DNA of 64,000 nucleotides. Source: Epinephelus fuscoguttatus (taxonomy: Eukaryota > Chordata > Actinopteri > Perciformes > Serranidae). Positions 1-27,000 of the stretch are shown here, in pieces; within the stretch, counting starts at the first letter, position 1; each line of letters starts with the position of its first letter. The stretch spans positions 34,622,143 through 34,686,142 of the forward strand of contig NC_064761.1 in the NCBI RefSeq assembly GCF_011397635.1. The letters run 5' to 3'. The notes under the pieces were generated by a model that was given only the letters and a program-made list of their open reading frames with translations, did not search any database and was not told the origin of the DNA. The position numbers were made by a program, and so were the translations under genes.

Positions 1-780
1 AGACTCTGATGGCCCAAGTCAAATCACATTTATGTCTGCTCTACCCATTTAATAACAGGTGAGAATAATAAACAAATCTAACACCAGTGAGTCATATCAT
101 AATGGTTTAATAGTTACACTCTGAGCCTGTGTGTTTGGTCTCACATTTTGGTGGTCATTAGAAGCCCAGGCATGGCCCGTTTAAAAGTACTTTATTCATA
201 CTCGTACTTCAGTCATCTTATTAAGCTAGCACAAAGGTTGTGGTATCATGTCAGATAACCGAAGGCATGAATCAAGGCCAATCGCAGTGAGTTTTCTTTC
301 TCATTTTTCCTTAAAATCACCCAATGAAGGACTTCAATCCCTCAGTATTCTTCAATCCAAATGTAACTCAAGGTTGTGAAACTGACCAGAAAGAATAAGA
401 AACTAAAGCTCACTCAAGATTATGCAGCATGCAGACCACAGAATACACACCTCCTTTTCCCCAAGCAAAGATGATGGCGGTGCCGCGACGTCAAGTTTTT
501 AGCCATAGTTTTTAACTTGCTAGCCATACCTTGGCTAGCCATTTCTATTTACCTTATTCCCTATATGTAATATCTCTGTACAAGATGCATAAAGATGACA
601 CTTCATATCAGTTTGCCAGGTTAAGATGACTAACAAGTGAATTTCCCCAAATCCTTTAAGAATGAAGAACACATGAGTCTGTTCACTGGGATGATACAGT
701 TATTCTGAATGGCTTAAAACATGGTGTAAAAAGCCATGAGCATTGCTTTAGCCATCGTAGCTTCCCATTCTTTCCTGGAG
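1..780. other. 3' flank and probable 3' UTR of ttc39c
   Basis: No coding signal beyond ttc39c is visible. The stretch between the stop codon and the candidate AATAAA near position 191 is probably minus-strand 3' UTR. Nothing recognisable is seen in the first 180 bases. Confidence 0.4.
191..196 (-). other. Candidate polyadenylation signal of ttc39c
   Basis: The minus strand reads AATAAA here, about 585 nt after the ttc39c stop codon. It is the only clear hexamer I see in the downstream flank, so it probably ends the 3' UTR. Position and hexamer are seen; use is inferred. Confidence 0.45.
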
Positions 781-16360
<15,580 letters not shown>

Positions 16361-16654
16361 TCACTGTTTGAAATAGGTTATCACTGCTCATCTGTCTGCA
16401 GGCTGCGATGCAACTATAGCACATTAACTCAAGTACTGCAGGACTTAAGTAGTCTATTATTTTGAGGTACTTGTACGTCACCTGAGTATTTGAATTTTCT
16501 GCTACTTCATACTTGTCCTGCACCACCTGGCGGTACTTTTCACTCCACTACATTTATGTGATACTTTGTATTACTCGCTAGCAGACTCAGTTTAATAACA
16601 AATAAAATTCTGATGCATTATTATGACTAGCCCAAGTCCCACATAACACTGGAG

Positions 16655-16950
16655 GACAAAAAGATAATTAAGTAGGCCTATCATATATAAATGTATAAAT
16701 TAATACAGGAATACACGAATAGATACGGAATAAATAATACAAGAGTAAATAAATAAATGGAAATAGATAAATAAGTGTGAAAAATAAATACAGAAATAAA
16801 CTGATAAATACGGAATAAGTTAATAAATAGCCTACGTGTATAAAAATGCAAGAATAAATATATAAATACGGAAATATAAATAAATAAATGTATAAATATA
16901 TACAGGGGTAAACAAATAAATAATTAAATAAATAAATGTAGAAAAATACA
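16655..16950. repeat. Degenerate AAATA/AAATAC array, left part
   Basis: An A+T-rich array of AAATAA, AAATAC and GGAAATA units continues on the other side of the Tc1-like element at 18578. The transposon evidently landed inside a single array. Confidence 0.8.
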
Positions 16951-18577
16951 TACAGTACAGGCCAAAAGTTTGGACACACCTTCTCATTCAATGCGTTTTC
17001 TTTATTTTCATGACTATTTACATTGTAGATTCTCACTGAAGGCATCAAAACTATGAATGAACACATGTGGAGTTATGTACTTAACAAAAAAAGGTGAAAT
17101 AACTGAAAACATGTTTTATATTCTAGTTTCTTCAAAATAGCCACCCTTTGCTCTGATTACTGCTTTGCACACTCTTGGCATTCTCTCCATGAGCTTCAAG
17201 AGGCAGTCACCTGAAATGGTTTTCCAACAGTCTTGAAGGAGTTCCCAGAGGTGTTTAGCACTTGTTGGCCCCTTTGCCTTCACTCTGCGGTCCAGCTCAC
17301 CCCAAACCATCTCGACTGGGTTCAGGTCCGGTGACTGTGGAGGCCAGGTCATCTGCCGCAGCACTCCATCACTCTCCTTCTTGGTCAAATAGCCCTTACA
17401 CAGCCTGGAGGTGTGTTTGGGGTCATTGTCCTGTTGAAAAATAAATGATCGTCCAACTAACGCAAACCGGATGGGATGGCATGTCGCTGCCTGAAGCTGA
17501 GGTCGCCATGCTGGTTCAGTGTGCCTTCAATTTTGAATAAATCCCCAACAGTGTCACCAGCAAAACACACACCATCACACCTCCTCCTCCATGCTTCACA
17601 GTGGGAACCAGGCATGTGGAATCCATCCGTTCACCTTTTCTCGTCTCACAAAGACACGGCGGTTGGAACCAAAGATCTCAAATTTGGACTCATCAGACCA
17701 AAGCACAGATTTCCACTGGTCTAATGTCCATTCCTTGTGTTTCTTGGCCCAAACAAATCTCTTCTGCTTGTTGCCTCTCCTTAGCAGTGGTTTCCTAGCA
17801 GCTATTTGACCATGAAGGCCTGATTCACGCAGTCTCCTCTTAACAGTTGTTCTAGAGATGGGTCTGCTGCTAGAACTCTGTGTGGCATTCATCTGCTCTC
17901 TGATCTGAGCTGCTGTTAACTTGCGATTTCTGAGGCTGGTGACTCGGATGAACTTATCCTCAGAAGCAGAGGTGACTCTTGGTCTTCCTTTCCTGGGTCG
18001 GTCCTCATGTGTGCCAGTTTCGTTGTAGCGCTTGATGGTTTTTGCGACTCCACTTGGGGACACATTTAAAGTTTTTGCAATTTTCCGGACTGACTGACCT
18101 TCATTTCTTAAAGTAATGATGGCCACTGGTTTTTCTTTAGTTAGCTGATTGGTTCTTGTCATAATATGAATTTTAACAGTTGTCCAATAGGGCTGTCGGC
18201 TGTGTATTAACCTGACTTCTGCACAACACAACTGATGGTCCCAACCCCATTGATAAAGCAAGAAATTCCACTAATTAACCCTGATAAGGCACACCTGTGA
18301 AGTGGAAACCATTTCAGGTGACTACCTCTTGAAGCTCATCGAGAGAATGCCAAGAGTGTGCAAAGCAGTAATCAGAGCAAAGGGTGGCTATTTTGAAGAA
18401 ACTAGAATATAAAACATGTTTTCAGTTATTTCACCTTTTTTTGTTAATTACATAACTCCACATGTGTTCATTCATAGTTTTGATGCCTTCAGTGAGAATC
18501 TACAATGTAAATAGTCATGAAAATAAAGAAAATGCATTGAATGAGAAGGTGTGTCCAAACTTTTGGCCTGTACTGTA
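16951..18577 (-). mobile_element. Tc1-like transposon with about 273-bp terminal inverted repeats
   Basis: The element starts TACAGTACAGGCCAAAAG and ends with the exact inverted complement. The inverted repeats extend over 16951-17223 and 18305-18577 with only about four mismatches. The transposase runs on the minus strand from ATG at 18162 to a stop near 17116. An N-terminal paired-type HTH (SVRKIAKTLNVSPSGVAKTI) and an RPRKGRPR hook are visible, then LWSDESKFEIFG with a catalytic Asp and SPDLNPVEMVWGELDRR. Two frameshifts near 17600-17620 and 17455-17470 break the gene. The last 36 or so codons lie inside the inverted repeat and are therefore present twice. Confidence 0.93.
17116..18162 (-). 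pseudogene. Tc1-like transposase, frameshifted
   Basis: The N-terminal part (18162-17596) is open and the C-terminal part (17388-17116) is open in the same frame. Between them the frame moves out and back, so residues of the central catalytic core are read from another frame. The QDNDPKHT block that follows the second Asp region can be found in the shifted frame near 17430. The gene cannot make full-length transposase as it stands. The degree of similarity within the element's repeats suggests a fairly young insertion. Confidence 0.85.
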
Positions 18578-18587
18578 AATGACTGAA

Positions 18588-18622
<35 letters not shown>

Positions 18623-19120
18623 ATACGGAAATACATAAGTAAATTTAGAAATAATCACAGGAATAAATAACCACATAAATAAAATTAATTAATTTTAAGA
18701 AATACAGAAATTATTTAAAAATACGGAAATAAATAAATACATGTATGTATAAATAAAGGAATAAATACATAAATAAGGAAAAAATAAATGGTTTTATTAA
18801 TATAGAAATTAATAAATAAATATGAAAATAATTAGGTTAATATATATATAAATAAATAAATATGTCAATAAGGAAGTGAATACATTTATTTTAAAAAATG
18901 CAGGGATAAATAAATACAAAAATAAACAAATAAATGTATGAATAAATAAATGAATATATTAATAAATACAGGAATAAATCAGTAATTCAATTTATAACCA
19001 GTAAATAAACACATAAATAAATAAACATATTCTAAATAAATAAGGAAATAAACAGAATAAAACAATGCTGAAATATATACAGAAATAAATAAATTCAGAC
19101 ATTAAAAATATATATATGTT
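18578..19120. repeat. Degenerate AAATA array, right part, with (AAAT)n run
   Basis: This is the continuation of the array at 16655-16950. A clean (AAAT)n run occupies about 18585-18624. Beyond it the units diverge (AAATACAGAAAT, AATAAATAC). Nothing coding is seen. Confidence 0.8.
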
Positions 19121-19280
19121 TGTAGTTTAGTTAATGAAGTTGAAGTGGATCATCAGCAAGATGGAGACTACTTAAAGCATGAATAATAAAAAGTCAGAAT
19201 AACAGCCCTGTTTTCAGCTGATCCAAAAGGGTTTTTAAAGAGCTTATTTAGCAACAAATAAAGGAGCACTTCATCCTTCA

Positions 19281-19637
19281 TCTTCATTCTAACCGCTTCA
19301 TCCTCTTGAGGGTCGCGGGGGGGCTGGAGCCTATCCCAGCTGACATCGGGCGAGAGGCAGGGTACACCCTGGACAGGTCGCCAGACTATCGCAGGACTGA
19401 CACATAGAGACAAACAACCATTCACACTCACCTTCACACCTACGGACAATTTAGAGTTACCAGTTAACCTGCATGTCTTTGGACTGTGGGAGGAAGCTGG
19501 AGTGCCCAGAGAGAACCCACGCTGACACGGGGAGAACGTGCAAACTCCGCACAGAAGGGCTCCCACGCCCGGGATCGAACCGGCAACCCTCTTGCTGTGA
19601 GGCGAGAATGCTAACTACCACACCACCGTGCCGCCCC
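19281..19637. repeat. Dispersed repeat (GGCTGGAGCCTATCCCAGCT family), copy 2, fuller length
   Basis: This copy includes the common block plus GGAGAACGTGCAAACTCC, GGGATCGAACCGGCAACC and TTGCTGTGAGGCGA. The match to 13960-14232 is strong. The GATCGAACC block resembles a tRNA B-box, so the family may be a SINE or a LINE tail; I cannot decide which. Confidence 0.75.
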
Positions 19638-19805
19638 TTCATCCTTCAAATTATCACAAATATTCAACATGAGCAATTCTGGAGATACGTAGTTTTCACT
19701 GGACAGGAATGGCATGAAACACTGTTTTCGACAGTGGAGAAGTACAAGGATGCATGAAAAGAAAATACTTAAGTGAAGTACAAGTATCTCAGATTTGTAC
19801 TTAGA

Positions 19806-20301
19806 GCCCGGTCTCACTCCAAAGTTGTCAAAATCCAGCGCTTGGGCAGTGACTTGCAGCATCAGACACCAACGAAAAACATTTAACGTCCGCATGACAC
19901 ACGCCCTGTGGTGTAAGGGGGAAACGCGGCGGGACAAGGACGAAAGTTAAGGCGGCGAAAGTCCAACTTGAGTGGACGAGTGGGGTGGTGGATGGGACCA
20001 ACAAACACAGACTTTCACCCAGACAGAGATGTGTTCACATACCATAAGATTCGAAAGCCAAACCCTGTCAAGTTGTGTCAACATAGTGTGCTTATTTTGA
20101 AAGAGACTGCATGTAATCATTAAATTTCCTATGAAAACGGAAGTGTATTTTGAAAGAAGACAATGCATGTAACAGGCAGAACTTGACATGGCGTCCCAGA
20201 ATGTCAATAGCCAATGCAAACCTTGCATGTCGTATGTGGACGTGGAAAGTCCATGACCAAATGTCAATATGTGACGAGGTCGGAGTGAGAATGTGTTGGT
20301 A
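19806..20301. mobile_element. Non-autonomous TIR element (family B), copy 1
   Basis: The left end reads CGGTCTCACTCCAAAG and the right end reads GGTCGGAGTGAGAATG, which is roughly inverted. The interior matches 37625-38123 closely (GAAAGAGACTGCATGTA, GTGTATTTTGAAAGAAGACA, TGTAACAGGCAGAACTTGAC). No protein is encoded. Confidence 0.65.
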
Positions 20302-20387
20302 CTTAAGTATCGTACTTTAATAAATGTACTCAGTTATATACCACCACTGCTGTCCACACACTGTGTATTACAGCATCACAAACCAGC

Positions 20388-20771
20388 TAAAGTCGTCACA
20401 TACCGCCGCTTTGTCAGTGATTTCTGTGTCAGACACCAACCACCAAAAACCACTTTTCACAGCAGTACGATACGCTGCTGGGCAGAACCTTTGAGGTGTT
20501 ATGATACGCCACCAGTTGGCTGGAGGGCACCTGTCACAGTGGAGGGGTTCAACCAACGCCAGACTTTCCAGGTGTTCACTTCTCATATGAATGCAGAGTC
20601 AAACTATTATGTTTTTTTCCCAGTCTAACCATGTGCTTTTGTAGACGTCTCTGCGTTGGTTGCAGTGTCCCCGAACATCAACAGCAGACGCAGGAGGACA
20701 CCTAGCGTATAATATGTAGACATGAAAGTCCACTGACAAAGCGACAAAGCGGCGATATGTTACGACTTGGG
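20388..20771. mobile_element. TIR element related to family B
   Basis: The left arm contains CATACCGCCGCTTTGTCAGTG and the right arm CACTGACAAAGCGACAAAGC followed by GGCGATATGTTACGACTT, which is inverted. The internal wording CAGACACCAACCACC resembles family B. No coding region is seen. Confidence 0.55.
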
Positions 20772-21093
20772 ATAAGTCAGGATTAAACCTCAAAGACGCC
20801 ATTTGTTAGTATCTCTGTAAACTTCCTGCACACTGCAGCCATATCACCCTGTCCTCACTGTTCTTACACATTTCAATAGTCTCTGCTATGCGATCATATT
20901 CCTATCTTCATCTAATCAATACTCTAATGCACTTCTTTGTGAGCTGCTGTGCATGGTTGGATCTGAAATTCAGCATGTCACACAGACAGCACGAGTCAAC
21001 ATAGGTTTATCCTTTGGACTGTTTAGCAGGGGGTGGTGCCAGAGCACAGAGTTGGTGGACTATACTGCACTCATTATATCAGTAAAGACAGAC

Positions 21094-24000
21094 ATGGAGC
21101 TTGGATCAGCGGTAAGTACAGTGAGGAGTAAGAGGGTACTGCTTGGTGATGAGATCCGTCCTGCTGTCATCGTAATTAAGGATGGAAAGATCCATGAGAT
21201 ACTCCCAGACAGAGACTTTTCTGGAGCTGCTGCCTGTGAGGTAAGCTGGCACTCATTAGTATCTGTTTATGAACTCATATGCATTGATTTAACACTCCTA
21301 ATCGTCTATGTGCACTTAAACCACGGTGTTGTGACCCGGCTGTGATGGCAGGTGCTGGATGTGGGCAACAGTGTGGTGATGCCAGGCGTTGTAGACTGCC
21401 ATGTTCATGTGAATGAACCAGGCCGCACCTCCTGGGAGGGTTTCTGGACCGCCACCAGGGCTGCTGCGGCAGGAGGGGTGACAACAATCGTGGACATGCC
21501 GCTGTAAGTTGAAGAGTTTCCCCTCTCCAAATCAATCAAAACCCACTGTCTGACCTCACAAGGTCACAGGTGGAGGGTAAAGGTTGCAGCGTAAACAGAA
21601 TGGGAGATAACTGTCCTCCCAGCCCAGTCACCAGAAGAAATGACGTGCACATTTCTGTAAACCATGGATATGTTGCATTTGTATGTTTCATACATATATA
21701 TGAGCTGACTGTCATTTTGAGGACGGGGGATGGTGTAACAAGTGAGATGGCTGCAAAGCTACTAGTGATGTGACGTTCGCGAACGAGCCAAGTCTTTGAA
21801 CTGGCTCTTTGAAGTGAACGAGTGAACCGGCTCTTTAGAGTGAACGAGCCAGTTCCTAATTTTTTTGTTTTTTGCTTTAATTTACTTTGTATCCATTAAT
21901 TTCAGATTATTTGATGCGGAACAAGTCGAGAGAGACTAGTTTGGGAGGGAGAAAGACAGTGCAGCCGCTCACTCGTTCACTTCAAAGAGCCGGTTCAAAG
22001 ATTTGGCTCTACTTGTTGTTTATAAAGACTGTTGCTATGGCTACACCAAACTTTATATCTGCGGAGTCTATTCTGGGTCCACATTACAATATCCGTGATG
22101 CGATAAATCACCAATGCAATTCGTCATTGAACCCAATAACACCCCACCACCACCACCACCACCACCACACACACACAGGAAAAAAACAAACAAACAAAAA
22201 AAAAAGAACCGCATCTTTGAACCAGCTCTTCAAAGTGAACGACAGCCAAAGAACCGGCTCTCACAAGTGAACGAGAACGATCCCATCACTAAAAGCTACA
22301 GATCACTGCTTGAGACCAACAAACAAAGATTATTAGCAACCCATCGCTCATTTCTAGCAGTGTTGGTGGCACATACATTTGTTTAAAAGTGACCCCCTGC
22401 TGTGTTTCCACCAAGGATAGTGCCACAGAAAGTGGTTGTTATGCAAAAAAGTTATTAAGTAATATCAACACAGTAGTCGCCGATATACTACAGATCTGAG
22501 AGTTAAGTTTTTGTGGATTTTTATGTTTGCACTTACAGTACATGGCAGTGGTTTTGACAAATGGGAAGTAATATTTTGGAGACATTAGATTTTAAATCAC
22601 CCACAGTGACGTTCTTTCTTCCCACAGAAATAGCATCCCTCCAACTACCACTCTTGGAAATTTTCACGAGAAGCTGCAGGAGGCGACGGGGAAGTGTTTT
22701 GTGGACACGGCCTTCTGGGGAGGTGTGATTCCTGGCAATCAGGTACAGTGCAACAGCTTGGATGAAAATGAAAACATTCTCAGCCGGATGGTGCTGAATT
22801 ATAGGCAAGCACAAACAACAGATGTTCTCCTTACAGCTGGAGCTTCGGCCCATGATCCAGGCAGGAGTGGCTGGCTTCAAGTGTTTCCTTATCCACAGTG
22901 GTGTGGAGGAATTCCCACATGTGACGGACGTTGATCTACACGCAGCCATGAAGCAGCTGCAAGGCACAGGAAGTGTCCTGCTGGTAACTCACCACCTGCA
23001 GCATCTTTGATAGCACATCAAAAGTTTGAAGTCGTGAAACTGAAAAACCCTTTGCTGTGTCTCCTTTAGTTTCATGCAGAGAGGGATGTTCAGCCGACAA
23101 CAGAAGAGAATGGAGGTAAAAATAATTTTACAGCGTACAACAGATCATCTGTTTGTGCCAAACCCTATTTCATCTATTGCAGTCTCCGTTAAGTAAGTGA
23201 CCCTTTAAAGGGAGCGTGTATTTTTTCAAGTGACTAATGGCAACAGCGTCTGAAACTGGTCCAGTATTGAGAGAGACCACTGCAGCCGGCAGCAGCGAAA
23301 AGACGCTGCAATGTAGGGCATGTCCATACAGTCAGTTTACATCCACTAAAAGTGTTTGTTTTTGCCACTGTCAGGCTTAGATTTTTATATCAAGTGTCCG
23401 ACAACATTATGGAGAGGATCCCTGCAGAGATAGGCCTTTTTGTTAAAGAATAAGATCCTTTTTGTTTAACCATAAACAGCCCCGAAATTGCCATCACCAA
23501 TTCCACCAGACTTCATTTAAACAAACAATAATTTTAGCGTGTACAGAGCCAGCATATTTTCACATCTTACTGGGCGAATAAAAGATTTATTTCAACCAAA
23601 CCAGAGAACAGTGGAAAGATGAACCAAGAGAATTTTTGTGAGCTTCATTTTGTTTTATGTTGACAGTGAATTAAATGTGTTTTACGATGATAAAATTACT
23701 GTTTATTTAAATGGAGTCTGGTAGGATGGTTGATGGCAGTTTCGGGGCTGCTTCTGGTTTTAAAAAAAAGGATCTTACTCTATAACAAAGAGGTCTATCT
23801 CTGTAGGGATCCTTTCCATAAATTGTCAGTCACTTATAATACCAATCTGAGGCGTTCAGTGGCAAAAACAAGCTCTTTTGGTGGACATAAATTGATGTGT
23901 GAAAACGCCCAGAGTGGTTACATTGCAGCCTGGCCGCTGCTGCTGGCTGCAGCACTCTCAATATTAGACCTGTTTTAAAGATTTTTGTTCTCATTAGTCA

Positions 24001-27000
24001 CTAAGCCACAAAAACATGAGAAAATAGGCCCAGGTTGGAAAATACCAAACTTATCCTTAAAGAAAATCAACTACAAATTTGTCATTATTGGTATTTTCTG
24101 CAGTATCTTTTGAACCCTTTGCTATGTTAGACCCTTGCCAGTACTCCACCTTCCTGCAGTCCAGACCAGACGTCATGGAGATAGAGGCAATTCGCACCGT
24201 CACACAACTCTGCCTCCAGTACCAGTGAGACTCAGCGTGGTGACAAATCACTATAACATCATAGTGGATCGTTCTGGTTGTAATTGTAGCGTAGATGCCA
24301 CAGCGAGCTAACTCTCTCTCTCCAGGGTGCGGTGCCACATAGTTCACTTATCCTCTGCAAAGCCACTGCAACTGATCCAGGAAGCACGGAAGGCCGGAGC
24401 GCCCTTGACAGTGGAGACCACCCACCACTACCTCAGCCTGTGTGCAGAAAACATACCTGCAGGGGCCACACAATTCAAGTGCTGCCCCCCCATCAGAGGA
24501 GCTGCTAACCAGGTGAACAGACGCTGAACGATGCTCAGTGGACTGACTATTTCCAGCGTGAGCCGAACAGTGTGGGCTGTACCTGCTTTATCATTCTTTG
24601 ATCACTAGTAGATGGTTGATTTTGTTGCCACAGGAGCAGTTATGGTCCGCTCTGAAAGCTGGGCAGATTGACATGGTGGTGTCCGATCATTCCCCCTGCA
24701 CCCCTGATCTGAAGAAACTGCAGAATGGAGACTTCACTGAGGCTTGGGGAGGAATTTCATCTCTACAGTTTGGTAATTAGACTAGTGACAGACATTTTTA
24801 TTATTTTCTATCAAGTGGAGCAACAATTAAACTGTAATCCTAGCTCCATAAGTGCAAAACTCAATGCAACGTAACATTACATGTTTATATGTGACCTGGG
24901 GTCGTAAATTTTACACCCTAAATCCATAAATAGCTTTGTTTCAACCATTTTGGTGAAATGCAAAATGGATTTGGTCTGTGGATTCACGTCTTGAAGCCTT
25001 TGGCATTTTGCCCATTGCCATCTTGGATTGTTGGAGCCAGAAGTGACCATATTCAGACAAGAGGGTGGAGCTGTGCAGCAGCCAGAGGTGGATGTGACGC
25101 ACGTGGTCAGATTGAATGTTTAAAATTCCATAATTTTGCATTTCAAAACAGTTCTGAAGTCCATATTAACAAGGTGAAGCCTAAGTGTTTTGATTGAAAA
25201 TCAAATGGATGCAAAGAAACTGAATTTACGATCTTGACCTTTATATTAATTTAATTCAAATCTGCACTGCACTGCCACAACAGTGTGGCCTTGAAACCAC
25301 GGCTACATGCCACCCTGAGGTTGTCTCTTAGACCCGGGTCTTTCAAGATGTTGACTGGTCTGCAGTCAGTTTCCACCCATTTAGCGCTGTAGTTAACTTC
25401 TTCGGTTTAGTTTCATCCCAAGGTCTGTGATGATTTGCTCCAAAATACTGTTTTGCCAACTGTGGCAATGTGGTTGCCGGCTAACATCAGTCTGAGTAGC
25501 TGCACCTGTGTGCCCAGCTCATTGGTGGAAACTCAAAGTACTTGGGTGATATTTTGATTCCATTTGACACAAGGTGCAGATTACTTTTGTTTTGTCAACT
25601 GAGCCATTTGGGAGTTTTGTAAAGTGAGAGGAGACATTCAAAAGCACAGTGGTGTCGTTACTTTCCATCACTGCAGCAGGAAGCAGGGTGCATCAAAGGA
25701 CAGATATATAGATGAGGACAGGTTGTGTTTGGGGAGGCATATTCATTTTGTAACACTGGTTGGAATTTGGACTGTAAATAAAGTGGGTGTATTACTTATT
25801 TTTTTAATGGGTGGTAAACAGACTAGGGATAATTGTATATTAGTTGCAAATAAATCTTATTTTGGTTTGAAAGCTCTACTTGATACCTTTCCTCAAGCCC
25901 AAAGATTAAAAAGTATGTCGTTTAAAAAGTGTTCCACAAATCAGTTCATTTCCTGAATCAGCTAACATTAACACTAATGAGTCAGCACTTAATTCCCCAG
26001 ATGATCCACTTTGTTTGAATCAATCAGCATCCAATCAATCAAAGTGCAGGAGGGACCACGAAGAACTGATGATACATTACTGGAAAAAAAATGGATACCA
26101 AAGACAATTTTGTTCAAAACTATGTGGCTGTCAACAAAAAATGAATTGCAGCATGCAAAACTACAGGTCGAAAATTACAGACGGAGACGTATTAAACTCC
26201 AGTGAACATGTTTAAATACAAATTTTAAAAAGGCATTCACGATTTTTTGTAAAACTTATATGTAATTTCAACCACTGTTAAAATGGCATTACATCTGGAT
26301 AAGTTAAAGTTGGGTGCTTGGTATGTGTCAGGCTTGATTTGGGACACGACTTTTGACTTTGACTTTGTTACTTGGCCCCATCTCAGGTATTTTTACATTT
26401 TAGCTTACCTCACCAGGAGTATATGTGTTACATGACATTCTCTGTCTCAACATTGTGTCAAAGGTCATTCCCTAATCAGCGTCTAAATGCAACAGTATCC
26501 TGACTGAATTATATTCACTAAGGAGTGATTTAAGAGACATCAGGTGACACTTATATCCTCTATCACTTACTGTACAGATTTTGTTTGTGAATTTACATCC
26601 TAATGAGTGTTTTAATATCTGAATATAGGGCTGTGAGCTGTGAATAGGATAAAGCACTAGCATCACAGGCTGCTGTCAGAGTCATGGCAGTTCTCACATT
26701 ATTCACTGTCTATGAAGCAGCTCCAGGATCCGTCTCGACATGACAAATCCTCTCTGCTGTTCAGCTGAAGGAGACACCGGCTAGAATTCACAACTTAAAC
26801 CTGCTCTGTGCAATGTTACAGGGAATTTAAATGCAAATTTCCCTTTTTAAGTGGATTAGTTTCTCTCTCCTCCTCACCCGTAAATCCTTCTGACAGTCTC
26901 CCACAGCGGGCAAAGTTCACAGAGAGGTAAACAGCAACTGAGCACAAGTTTAGAGAACAGAGCAATCATTTACTGTTCAGACAAAGAGAGCAAGCGGTCA

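Noticed and set aside
22114-22386. His/Pro-rich open frames
   Set aside because: They come from a CACCAC run inside the hAT MITE and have no coding support.
25624-26215. Open frames at 25624-25956 and 26011-26215
   Set aside because: No recognisable domains or splice sites; located inside the large allantoinase intron 8.
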